Position numbers and translations under genes: made by a program | Part shown: positions 46,301 through 54,248 of the stretch, in pieces | Layout: each line of letters starts with the position of its first letter | How positions within the stretch are numbered: position 1 is the stretch's first letter | Notes under the pieces: model-generated | Databases searched by the model: none | Seen by the model: the letters and a program-made list of their open reading frames with translations, nothing else | What the model was told of the DNA's origin: nothing | Assembly: GCA_013407085.1 (NCBI GenBank) | Contig: JACCGJ010002824.1 | Location: forward strand, 22,201-86,200 | Direction of reading: 5' to 3' | DNA length: 64,000 nucleotides | Source: Atriophallophorus winterbourni | Taxonomy: Eukaryota; Platyhelminthes; Trematoda; Plagiorchiida; Microphallidae

Positions 46301-49300
46301 ATGTATTCTAATAAACAGGCTCACAATTGCCCGTAAAATTTTCCATCAAATGTTTCGCACGAATGATTATAAGCACATTCCAATCGAGCCATCCTCCTTT
46401 TGATATAAGCTTTGTTTAACCCCATTAGTATTTCTCACCATCGTCCTCTACCTCTGATCAAAAAATCTTTCAGAAACGGAACTATTACATTTAAGGAGTT
46501 GCGTTTATTTTCTCTGATGCCTGCCTATGGTTTAATCTACAATCTACTTTTTGATTTTCACCAGTGTGCTCCGATTATTTACAAAAAACCGCGTGTCTCT
46601 TTAACCATCTTCTTCAGTTTTGGGGGCTAAAAATCAGTGGAATAACAAGTAGAATATGTATAACTCTTTGGATTGATTTAGTGATTTGTCGGTTCAAAGA
46701 TGTTTTATGTATATAACAAAAAACATACATGGATGACGCTATTATAACAAGAGGCATGGTATAATTTAGAACCTGCTTTGCCAATTGCGGAGCAGTTCCA
46801 TCACTACAGTATATCGTCTAGACACCATCGGGCTTCGTCCCCACTGTCAAGACCTGGTTAATTTAACCCAACACATCCGATCAATTCCTTTATGGAAATT
46901 GTCTCTTTTCTCATTTAACAAATCAGCAGGAAGATATCGAAACGACTACGTAAGCGCGGTTTGCATTCACCCATCGCAACATTATTGTTTCTTTAAATCA
47001 AAAATAACAATGTTCATTTTCTTTTTGTTTCAATTAGAGAAGTGGAAAATTTACGCATCCTTCAAGTACTCCGACGCATAGATTTTTATCTATTGTGGAC
47101 CGTCTTCGCTCTCATGATAATCCCGATCTCGGTGTTCATATCTGGATATAAGGTGAGTTGTGAATGAATAGGATTCATAATGTATGGTTGAAAAAGCATT
47201 TAACTTTACCATAACCCAAGGGTCGAAATATAGGTACAAAAATATATACATAAAATTATTATGAATGGGTGTTAGCTCCCATATAATCGTCAAGTTTTGA
47301 TATAAATAAAGCTAAAGTATTGGAGTACATAAAATTGGGATGTAGGGAATTTCAAACAAAATACACACGCACCGAATGAAATTAAGTACGGCAGTTCAGT
47401 TTGTAATGTGAGATATTCAACATGTAACCGTGTGATCTCGGATGTTGCTAGCAGTTCGAAGTTGGAATAGGTTTTCGATTAGGGTGGGTAACAGTATTAA
47501 GATCTGTATATGCAGTCATAAGGTCGTCTCGCATTCTCCTTAATGTAACAGTCCTCATGCGCAGTTCTCGGAGGGGTATTTTGTAAAACCGTCAACAAGC
47601 TTAGATGCTCAATGATGAAAACGGTCAAGCTGCAGAATATATCTTTTTAGAGCCATGATATCCAGGCTTAGGCAACATACTCTAGAACCGGGTTTTAATA
47701 AGTGTTCATCGTTTGAGGAAACGAATGCGGGAAAAACGTCGAAATTTTCATTATAACGTGTCTAACAAACGAGCGGAGCCTTTGTAACCAACTTTTCGTC
47801 AGTGTGTGTATTCCAGGCTTTGAGCTCGGCACACTTACGGTTAAAAAACCGAGATCGCAATTAATCTGCATTATTCTGGAATTTTGAAGATTAAACGGCA
47901 GTTTGGTCATTGTATGTATTTCCATCACAAAGCCCACGAGTGGTTTCATGCTTTTTGCACTCATCAGGTAAAGACGGTGCGATCAGGATCCGCAGCCTTG
48001 AAACAGCTGAAGAATGGTAAACAAGTTGCCATAATATGCCACTGTTCGATAAAGTTGGTACGACCGACCTGTTCAATCACACGAGCCCACTCTCATATAG
48101 ACAGGGTTCGAACCCATGACCATAAGCAAAAAAGCTCATTTGCATGCATTTCCATCCCACTCACACCCCACGACCGGTTTCGTGCTGTTTGCGCTCATCA
48201 GGTAGGGCCAGTATGATCAGGATCCACATGCGCTTGAAACCCTTTGAAAAATGAGGAACATGTTGGATTGAACAAGAAAAATAAGAAAGCTTTATTCGTT
48301 AAAACGAATTTTTAGCTAATCAAATTAATTTAAGCACAAATTTTAATGCGAATAACGAATGCGGGATAAACGTTAAGTTTTAATGGGAAAAATTGAAATT
48401 GCCACTCATATTCAAATCCAAATCAGCTTCGGTTTCGTCTACAGCGGCATCAAGCGTAGTGATGGAATGTGACGAAATATCAGGCTGCAAGTTTGTCGTA
48501 CCAAATTTATTCAAAAACGGCATACAAGCGCAACTTGGAAACGGCAGTTTGTTTTCGATGAACAGTTGTGCGGTGCAATCAGGTCGTTTTGTAGCAGAAA
48601 ATATTCAACGATGTCGTAATCGGATGCGTACTGTGTACTAGCGACAGCAACGTCGTTTGTGCGTTTTCCCCATGCTTTTTTATCGCAATATTCCGCAAGC
48701 AATATTAAAGAATATAGCTTCGGGCTTTCCGCTTAGAGTTCGTTAAAATACCATAATACTATTGCTGTGTTGCTGTTGTTTTTCGTTGATAATTCTTTGG
48801 TGTTTACACCCCATTTTTGTAACGCTACTTAGATGAAACATTCGTGAAAATAAGTTCGTTGACCTTCTTTGACCTTTGGATAGTTTTCTTTCTACGGTAT
48901 CCATAGCACAACTGCAACCCTACAAACAAAAATATGAGAATGCGTAAAATCAATTTCAGTTTCCTTTTCAACTAGAGTGTTCAAGATCATGTTCCAAAAT
49001 TATATGTCACATACATGAGAGAGATTCATTCGAAGGGAACTTGACGATTCCTCACAACGATTTGGATATGATTATTTTGAGAATGCAACGTCATTAATAT
49101 TCCTTTATTGGCCAGAGAAATTCGTTTGCCAGCGACCCTCATTTAATCTATTTTCCCCTCCATGGAGAAAGTGTTGCTCGATTGACGCTCGTTACCAATT
49201 TGTTGAATGTTTTGTTCAACAGACTTTAATAACACTCGCACTTCTTTCGATTACCGAGAATTTCAAAACACTCTCAACCAGATCAAGTACAAGTCTCTTT

Positions 49301-52300
49301 TAATCTGAAAGTTCAATGCCTATTTGAAATTCTGTGTCAACGGACTCCATGATTTTAGCTGTCCACAATGCTTCGGCTTCATTTTTTGACAGAACCTAAG
49401 CAAATTTGGCGTATTTGCATATGAACGCAAAATGATGTATCACCATAGAAGGTCTGCATTGTATGCGGATCCAATAAAGGTTTATTGCAAACACCCATAC
49501 TTTGGGATTTATCATTTGCTATTATTAGAATCAGCCAAGGACGGTCCCAAGCCCGTCTGAGGAAAGAGGAGGGTTGGGCTTAGGGCTAGCAACCCTATCC
49601 CGTAAAGCCTACATGGCTACGGAAACGATGACAACAGATCCGTGGTTCGGTCATGTCTGCAGGATGGATCCCAGTTCGCATACGAAGGTAGCCATGCACT
49701 GGCATCCGCAAGGTAAACGAACAAGGGGACGGACCAAGGAAACTTGGCGCAGAACTTTGGAACGCGAACTACATGCACAAGGATTCACGGTGCAGACAGC
49801 AAGGGAAGCAGCGACAGACCGGAACCACTGGCGTGAAGTTGTCTTCGCCGCATGTGCCACCCGGCACGGAGAGGACTGACTGACTGACTATTATTAGAAT
49901 CATCCATTTCAAGCCACAATTTGTTCCATAAAGATAGAAATGAATAGCCTGAGACAACCTTGGAAAATAGAAAAACAATATTGTGATTGTGATAACCAAC
50001 ATGAATGCAGTGAATTTAATTTATTTGAATTAGCTTAAAGTTTTGTAGCCTTCAATTTTCTCATTCTTTGTCATTTGAACAAAGTTGTTCTCCAAAAAAG
50101 ATTTCACTCATTGGGTAGAGTCCTGAGCTGCCGCGATCATAATCTCCATTACTGTCCGTACCCACATTTTATGTGAATGTATCATAAAAATAGGGGGAAA
50201 TCAACATTCCCGAAATGCACAAAAGCGGTTTGGTTCGTCTCCAGGTAGGTAGTCTTACATGAAAAAACCTAGAAATTAACATTCCCAATTGCGACCCTTC
50301 TTTTAGTTGTATATCCGGAAGTGATGAATCTTAAAATAATTTTCGTTAAAGATTGCATTAAGCCGAGAATTTTAGTTTTGGTCTGTTGCCAGGTTTGAAT
50401 ATAAACATGGGCAATTCGATTCCTTCATTCATCGCTAACATATCTTTCGAATCAATGAAAGTAATGCGTGTTTTTTTCTTTCAATCAACTTGATTTTACA
50501 GTATTTTGGTCAAACTCTCATAAAAGATGACCAGTTTCTCACACTGGTGGTCTCGCTATCGGCGGTGTTCAATTGTTTAGGTCGCATAAGTTGGGGCCTG
50601 ATCGTCGACAAAGTCTCTTTTAAGGTAACCTGTGAAAATACTGCGTGTGTGTATATTTTATCCATTTTGAAATTGTCTTTCCTATGCTTGTTCGATTAGC
50701 GAAACGTGATTAGCTTATTAGGAGATAAATTACATAAACTATTTCGGGGTGTTTGATAATACCAGCGTTGAAAGGTGCCAATTAAATGCTTGTTGTCGTG
50801 AATTTATTTTTCATTGACATATTAAACAAATGAATGTGGATGTTCCATAATGTCTACCATTCAATTGCTTTTATTAATTTTTTTCCTCAGTTTTATTAGT
50901 TTATAATATCAAATCAGTTTTGCAAGTACAATTCAGTTGTGATACATTCACGACAGTTGCTTAGAAATCGATTTCCGTTTAATTATATATCTACATCTTA
51001 CTTTCATTAGATTTTTCGTGATTTTACAAGAATTAACTTAATAAATGGCCCCTTTTCTTCTTGCTGTACATTCAAGGAGGCTCGTATATTAACAATAATT
51101 GTAGTAGTAACTTAGTAGATTCTTAGCCCACACGGAGTCTCTGACTTTGCGACACTTTGCCTGGATCTGGTTTGTGCTTTCATTCATTTATTCATTCATT
51201 CGTCGTAGCATAGTGGTAACGTGTGTATCTTGTAAGGGATAGGTTGTCGGCTGATTGTGCTCAACTCCAATTTCCGACATACCTATTTGGATATTGGGTA
51301 TCCATCTTGATAGGATAAAAATGAACTTCAACGGAATAGCACCCATTACAGTGTGTTAAACCAGGGTGCAACACCGGCCCAAGGTGTTCTATCGAACAGA
51401 TAAATGAAAAAACACTTGCTTTTTTCGCATTTGTCGTTGGGATTTATGATGCTGCGAATGGAGTCTCCCATGAAGTTCTGAGATCGTTTTATCTGAATAC
51501 CCAATTTTATATTGAACTAATCTAGTTCGTACGCTTGGCAAACTTGCCAACTTATTTATTCGCTTCATTTCTCCTCAGTTCCCATTGAGCTTGATTCTGC
51601 TTGCCTGGTCGATTTTACTTTTCACATTTCCGCATTTGGGTGTGTTTACTGGTGCCACTCTCAAAGCAATCTACCTAATTTGGGTAGCACTTATTTTTTT
51701 CTGTTTGAGTGGCACATTTACCATAATGCCCTCGGTAATGAAAATTCTATTCGGTCCGGACAATCTGGCAACCAATTACGGATTTCTATTCAATGCATGC
51801 GTAAGTAATCTTTCGTTTTTCAATACATTTCAATTCAAGTTCTTCTTAATTGATAATCGGTGTAATTTGTCTCAACTAAACGGTAAAGTTGAATCCACCT
51901 ATATCACTCCGCAAACCAGTCGAAAGGGTCTTCAAGCACTGGTGTGAAACCCACAACGGAAAATAGTAGAAAGACTTACGCTGATTTGATGCGAAGCGTA
52001 GGACGTCAAAATGAAATTGACTTTAATGAAGATAACTTCACAGAACAGAGTTCAGAGATGTGGTGTTCTCACTTGTTTATCCCGCGAATGTAATCTACAG
52101 ATACTTGGCTTAATCCTGTTCACTCCAAGTGGAGTATAATGCTGAAACAACACCATGGCACCTGGTTCTGTTTTGTGCATTTCTTTCCAGTTGGGCTAAA
52201 GTCATTTGAATCAGCTTCACTTCGCTCTTGATTGAACTTCTAGGTCTTCATACCTCACATTTACATTTTGGATCCCCTGTCCGTGCTTGCCCAGTGACAT

Positions 52301-53559
52301 TATCGATTGATTTTCTGAGCATGTGATGCATTCAACCCGATTTTGTTTTTTCTTGATGTCATAAACAATAGGATTTTGATTGGTTCTTTTTAAAAGTTTA
52401 GTGCTTAAAGTAATGTGTTGCTCACAACCCCCGCACTTCAAGTATAACTTTGTTTAGTGTTCGAAATTTTTCGGACCATTTGATGTTAAAGATGCGAAAA
52501 TGGTTTGTCATTTTGGTAAAGTTGGTTGCTTTCAATGTGTCGGGCCTATGAAGAAGGACCCCTTTGTCATCGTCGTCAAAACTTTAAATATTACTTTGCT
52601 AATTGAAAGCTTCTCCAAACGTAGTACACACTGTTAATTCACTAAGTAAATAATTTGGATCGATGTTGTATAGGGACCATTGTGTTAGAGCTTTGTGTAA
52701 ATACCTACAGCAAATCAGTCATTTAATCAAATTACAAGTTGTGAGAGGTGCTTTTGTCCGACTAAATTTTGAGCCGTCCACTAGCGACAACCAAGGAAAT
52801 AAAGCTATCTGCTCAACGTTGTAAAACAGTACGAAAATTGTAGTGATTCGCGACAGTGAAAGGACGGACAGTTGTCGGAAATAATGAGTTCCATGTTGAA
52901 CTCTTAACTCACTGACTTTGTTCGTTTGGCTATTTGATTCACAAAAGGTTTCTCCGTCCCAAAACTTGTCCGTAGTTGGCGACAGATTCGAGGCAATCGG
53001 ATGTAGTCCTGGTTGTCAATAGCGAAATTGGATGCAGATCACCTGGAACTTCGTACCGTATAAGATGTTCGAAGTTGGCAAGAAGACTGAGCAACGATCT
53101 ATAACGACCTTGCCAACAATTCATACGCCTGGGATTTGGGTTCATTCTCGGCATTGATTAAACCACCTAATCCCTGTAAGAGGTCATCCGCGTCACAGTA
53201 AAGTATATGAACATTGAAGATGAAGTATTTTTCCACGGTACATGGCAAGAGGTGCATAGAACGCTCATTATGCATCTGTTGCATGTCAGCCAGCGGAGGT
53301 GATGTCGTTTGGTGGCTCTGTTGAGGCTTGATACCTTGGTTGTCCAATAAAAGTCAATTATATTTGAAACCTATCGGCCGTTAAATTACACATTAAATAT
53401 CACATGAATTTCGTTCATTATGATGATTTTTATCAACTGGTCCTTTGTATTGTATCCAGTTTGCGGGAAGTCTTGTCATTGGTGGAATATTGTCCGCTGT
53501 CGATATCAAACATGAATTCGTTTTAAAATACACAGCATGTGGCGGTGTTTGCCTGCTGG
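34273..53559 (+). CDS. MFS transporter, oxalate:formate antiporter / monocarboxylate transporter-like (gene span)
   Basis: This is a membrane carrier of the major facilitator superfamily, probably moving small organic anions with protons or by exchange. The substrate is inferred from the OFA/MCT family only. Eleven exons with GT-AG borders are seen: 34273-34393, 34423-34609, 35304-35430, 36422-36552, 37830-37950, 38461-38517, 39997-40059, 47038-47152, 50502-50624, 51579-51800 and 53460-53559, about 455 residues. TM1 is in exon 1, TM2-3 in exon 2, TM3-4 in exon 3, TM5 in exon 4, TM6 in exon 5. A hydrophilic Glu/Lys-rich centre lies in exons 6-7. TM7 is in exon 8, TM8 and the GRISWGLIVDK loop in exon 9, TM9-10 in exon 10, TM11 in exon 11. 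All junction phases agree except exon 7 to 8, so an exon is missing between 40.1 and 47.0 kb. The last exon (TM12) was not found. The start ATG at 34273 gives a short N-terminus as is usual; 34180 is the alternative. Confidence 0.85.
34394..34422 (+). other. 29-bp micro-intron 1 of the MFS gene
   Basis: It starts GTAGAT and ends TTATCTTAG. Removing it joins ACA-TTG-G to CA-AAT-ATG and gives FYTLANMTPYILSY, which matches the family's GxFYxxGNxTPY region. Very short 5' introns are known from schistosome genes. Confidence 0.8.
34423..34609 (+). CDS. MFS exon 2
   Basis: It encodes NMTPYILSYIKARVDV through VWLSGMGYGIQGLSMPLGG to RFVVALSCLLE, the TM1-2 loop, TM2 and the start of TM3. It ends in phase 2 before GTACGG. 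Confidence 0.85.
35304..35430 (+). CDS. MFS exon 3
   Basis: The acceptor is TTTTCACAG. It encodes SGSVALTYFTVSISFPAVI and YAIMNGAGLGFAYSVVFE, TM3-TM4 with the Gly-rich motif of the family. The donor is GTACGT. Confidence 0.85.
36422..36552 (+). CDS. MFS exon 4
   Basis: The acceptor is TTGGTTTCAG. It encodes FFPEKHALVIGIVVAGFGLG and FTPIQTAYINRENVKPDE. The FPEKHALVIGIVVAGFG block is diagnostic for OFA/MCT transporters (TM5). The donor is GTAAAA. Confidence 0.9.
36661..37075 (+). repeat. Hammerhead-type repeat, tandem copies in MFS intron 4
   Basis: It starts with a short inverted piece (36661-36698) followed by a + oriented unit from catgcatgcaaatgagc, then a second, head-to-tail unit from about 36911. 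Each unit carries the family's atgcatgcaaatga block, a gggttcgaaccc-like block (here gggtttataccc, about 36739), gtgtgggctcatg, a ttggtcgtac block and a gcatgcggatcctg block before the ribozyme core. Confidence 0.7.
36873..36918 (+). ncRNA. Hammerhead ribozyme motif, sense copy, inactive core
   Basis: Stem I GTCCATAC faces GTGGGGTG; the core reads CTGATAA instead of CTGATGA. Stem II is GTGC-AAATA-GCAC, followed by GAAA. The mini stem III region is CTGG, then TC. The G8 to A change should abolish cleavage. Confidence 0.65.
37081..37829. other. Rest of MFS intron 4
   Basis: A+T-rich intron sequence; nothing recognised apart from the repeat listed at 36661-37075. Confidence 0.4.
37830..37950 (+). 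CDS. MFS exon 5
   Basis: The acceptor is TTTTTTCAG. It encodes LFLDDALIDRVPSTFLILGA and GVQVVGIALMRKRPEKP (TM6 followed by a basic cytoplasmic end). The donor is GTAAGT. Confidence 0.85.
38305..38325. repeat. AT microsatellite
   Basis: About ten AT units in MFS intron 5. Confidence 0.8.
38461..38517 (+). CDS. MFS exon 6
   Basis: A 57-bp exon in phase 0 encoding the hydrophilic HVESEQNGNEMEHLNSTQT of the central loop. The acceptor is TTTACATAG and the donor GTGAGC. Its small size lowers confidence, but the phase fits both neighbours. Confidence 0.6.
38871..39262 (-). repeat. Hammerhead-type repeat, divergent subfamily, tandem in MFS intron 6
   Basis: Two head-to-tail units with a 241-bp period (38891 and 39132 start the same tatgcttgaatgccactg block). 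The sequence also forms hairpins, such as GAATCAC-TTC-GTGATTC and a GGTTCGT-ACGAACC pair. Part of the unit (cagtggcatt, acttgtttaccatt, ctgtttcaaggct on the minus strand) is shared with the 48 kb subfamily; the rest is different. Confidence 0.7.
39035..39076 (-). ncRNA. Hammerhead ribozyme motif, divergent, covarying stem I
   Basis: On the minus strand stem I is CTCCAC / GTGGAG (6 perfect pairs). Stem II is GGC-AAACA-GCC, followed by AGAAA, a CCGG mini stem III and a GTA cleavage triplet. The core reads TTGATGG where CTGATGA is expected, so this copy is probably inactive. Confidence 0.6.
39997..40059 (+). CDS. MFS exon 7
   Basis: A 63-bp exon in phase 0 encoding SIEITAKEDEKCKRDCSLTN plus Q, again central-loop sequence. 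The acceptor is TTTCTTAG and the donor GTAAGT. Confidence 0.6.
40060..41044. other. MFS intron 7, left part
   Basis: No exon or element was recognised. A missing phase-2 exon of the transporter could lie here or at 44.2-47.0 kb. Confidence 0.3.
41045..44160 (-). pseudogene. CR1-type LINE in MFS intron 7
   Basis: Minus strand, same clade as the 61-64 kb element. The 3' side has 41086-41562, with an EYAVQACSSWLQKDMTLLQRV block and FFFTVRVCFIWNSVP near the C-terminus, and 41667-41969, with GPILFLVYANGIPEIV and LLADDMKVW (an FADD variant). The 5' side (about 43560-43810) shows the start of the endonuclease with AVTETWFNQQ. Upstream, to about 44160, is an ORF1-like remnant. The RT centre and endonuclease C-terminus (42000-43550) are badly decayed. 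It lies opposite to the host gene. A second relic of this family lies at 2170-3430. Confidence 0.75.
43129..43345 (-). mobile_element. 3' fragment of the PHD-type CR1 element nested in the 41-44 kb LINE
   Basis: The reverse complement matches 27740-27960, from the CR1 C-terminus (GTTGCTCACGCCACTAGCTT on the minus strand) to the ttgaattac tail. The host LINE resumes on both sides: at the other copy (about 3080) the same position is uninterrupted. About 217 bp. Confidence 0.75.
44161..45500. other. MFS intron 7, middle part
   Basis: A 158-codon frame at 44239-44715 has no recognisable domain and is probably chance. Nothing else was supported. Confidence 0.3.
45510..45750 (-). repeat. Hammerhead-type repeat, decayed monomer
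   Basis: Minus strand: AACAGCACGAAACCGACA then GTGGGATG (45690-45711 in window coordinates), with atgcatgcaaac next to it. The GAAAC part, mini stem III and stem I 3' strand are visible; the CTGATGA part is lost. Confidence 0.5.
45751..47037. other. MFS intron 7, right part
   Basis: No exon or element was recognised apart from the microsatellite. A short phase-2 exon of the transporter may be hidden here. Confidence 0.3.
46271..46294. repeat. ATG microsatellite
   Basis: Seven to eight GAT units. Confidence 0.8.
47038..47152 (+). CDS. MFS exon 8
   Basis: It encodes EVENLRILQVLRRIDFYLL and FALMIIPISVFISGYK (TM7). The donor is GTGAGT. The acceptor TTTCAATTAG leaves one extra base before GAA, so it cannot follow exon 7 directly in phase; an unseen exon ending in phase 2 must precede it. 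Confidence 0.8.
47430..47725 (-). pseudogene. CR1-type RT C-terminal fragment in MFS intron 8
   Basis: On the minus strand it shows the layout of the CR1-type C-terminal region seen at 41340-41500 (a gttcgaagttg-ataggtt block and the segments before it), but no intact frame. Short and degenerate. Confidence 0.4.
47932..47976 (-). ncRNA. Hammerhead ribozyme motif, second unit of the dimer
   Basis: Minus strand: CTTTAC, core CTGATGA, stem II GTGC-AAAAA-GCAT (one G-U pair), GAAA, then CCAC in place of CCGG, TC, GTGGGC. The core is intact but the mini stem III is lost. Confidence 0.75.
48166..48209 (-). ncRNA. Hammerhead ribozyme, best-preserved copy
   Basis: Minus strand: stem I 5' strand CCCTAC, core CTGATGA, stem II GCGC-AAACA-GCAC (one C-A mismatch), GAAA, mini stem III CCGG, TC cleavage site, stem I 3' strand GTGGGG. 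The stem I strands pair over six positions. All core nucleotides of a type I hammerhead are present. CCGG is self-complementary, so cleavage would need two motifs pairing as a dimer, as known for schistosome and Penelope-type hammerheads. Confidence 0.82.
48261..49533. other. MFS intron 8, middle part
   Basis: An 82-codon frame at 48393-48641 has no recognised domain. Nothing else was supported. Confidence 0.3.
49534..49887 (+). mobile_element. 5'-truncated RTE-type LINE tail with 15-bp target duplication
   Basis: 354 bp encoding only the conserved C-terminal tail of an RTE-like endonuclease-reverse transcriptase: WFGHVCRMDPSSHTKVAMHW, GRTKETWRRTLERELHAQGF, DRNHWREVVFAACATRHGED. It ends in TGAC repeats (49872-49887). 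The sequence ctattattagaatca occurs on both sides (49519-49533 and 49888-49902), a perfect target-site duplication. It inserted in the sense direction in intron 8 of the transporter gene. Confidence 0.9.
50502..50624 (+). CDS. MFS exon 9
   Basis: The acceptor is GATTTTACAG. It encodes YFGQTLIKDDQFLTLVVSLS and FNCLGRISWGLIVDKVSFK. GRISWGLIVDK is the conserved RxxxGxxxDK-type loop between TM8 and TM9. The donor is GTAACC. Confidence 0.9.
50625..51180. other. MFS intron 9, left part
   Basis: A+T-rich intron sequence with nothing recognised. Confidence 0.4.
51181..51415 (+). repeat. Possible tRNA-derived SINE
   Basis: TAGCATAGTGGTAAC (51208-51222) fits a Pol III A box well. It is preceded by ATTC repeats (51181-51203). 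A good B box was not found at the expected distance, so this is only a candidate. Confidence 0.3.
51579..51800 (+). CDS. MFS exon 10
   Basis: The acceptor is TTTCTCCTCAG. It encodes TM9 and TM10: PLSLILLAWSILLFTFPHLG and YLIWVALIFFCLSGTFTIM, then LFGPDNLATNYGFLFNAC, the conserved FG-xx-xx-NYG motif of OFA transporters. The donor is GTAAGT. Confidence 0.92.
52390..52445 (-). repeat. Fragment of the divergent hammerhead repeat
   Basis: The plus-strand text gtaatgtgttgctcacaa with cccccg following matches 39005-39026. The ribozyme core itself is not included. Confidence 0.45.
52930..53350 (-). pseudogene. Unrecognised protein-like frame antisense in MFS intron 10
   Basis: Two minus-strand frames join into one protein-like sequence across a single extra base near 53110: 53347-53111 (with QQMHNERSMHLLPCTVEKYF, LYCDADDLLQGLGGLINAEN, then EPKSQAYELLARS) and 53106-52939 (YRSLLSLLANFEHLIRYEVP, GDLHPISLLTTRTTSDCLES, VANYGQVLGRR). 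The composition is that of a soluble, partly alpha-helical protein and not of a transposon enzyme. I do not recognise the family. The lack of introns and the one-base shift suggest a retrocopied pseudogene, but an antisense gene or exon is possible. Confidence 0.4.
53460..53559 (+). CDS. MFS exon 11
   Basis: The acceptor is TTGTATCCAG. It encodes FAGSLVIGGILSAVDIKHEF and VLKYTACGGVCLLG (TM11). The donor is GTAAGT at 53560, phase 2, so at least one more exon is required. Confidence 0.85.
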
Positions 53560-53840
53560 GTAAGTCAGACGGATCGAAACGATCGTTGATGGTTTGGAAC
53601 TTCTCAACAACACTATTAGGCATTTTAGATTGGTTGTTGCTTAAAAGTAATGTATAGAATTATTCTAATTATGCTTTTTAAATTATTTTCTATCCGCAAT
53701 GTATATTATAGGCTTGTAATAGAGCGATTTAATGGGTGCATTACGAATATTAGACATTCAGTTGTGTGATTCCGTGCTGAGCTCCAAAGTGTTTATTAAG
53801 ATTGTTACAAGATAGAAATAGATTAATAAATAAACAGATA

Positions 53841-53842
53841 GG

Positions 53843-53940
<98 letters not shown>

Positions 53941-54000
53941 TATAGATAGATAGATAGATAGATAGAAGGTAGGAAGGAAGGATGGATGGGTGGATGGATA
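53841..54000. repeat. GATA microsatellite
   Basis: About thirty GATA units (53841-53967) with one interruption (tata near 53941), then GGAA/GGAT units to 54000. Confidence 0.95.
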
Positions 54001-54248
54001 TTTCGCTGAAATGTAATAGCTGTGAACCTTTGAAGAGTTTTGAAGACTGATTATCCGATTGGAAGAGATCTCTACAAAAGTCTCCCACATGCAAGCCAAT
54101 TTAGATTGAACTTCGAGTTTCACTTTTTGTAAGAGTTTTACACACTTCTTCCAATTTTGTTCTACGAATTGAATCATTTTGTCATAGCTTACACTGAAAT
54201 TGAATTGACATTACTTAAAGAGAATATGTTGGGAAGTATGTTTGGATC

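Larger units (their letters stand above)
47895..48260 (-). repeat. Hammerhead-type repeat, best dimer, in MFS intron 8
   Basis: Two head-to-tail units whose ribozyme cleavage points are 234 bp apart. A unit holds, in minus-strand order, the ribozyme 3' half, atgcatgcaaatgagc, a perfect palindromic GGGTTCGAACCC (48104-48115) that fits a Pol III B box on either strand, gagtgggctcgtgtga, ggtcggtcgtacc, cagtggcat, acttgtttaccatt, gctgtttcaagg, ggatcctgatc, and the next ribozyme 5' half. Confidence 0.8.

Noticed and set aside
51181..51415. A real tRNA gene
   Set aside because: Only an A box fits. No B box, no acceptor-stem pairing and no cloverleaf were found; it is kept as a weak SINE candidate.
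53750..54177. Ser/Ile/Tyr-rich minus-strand frames of 114 and 139 codons
   Set aside because: They are translations of the GATA microsatellite.
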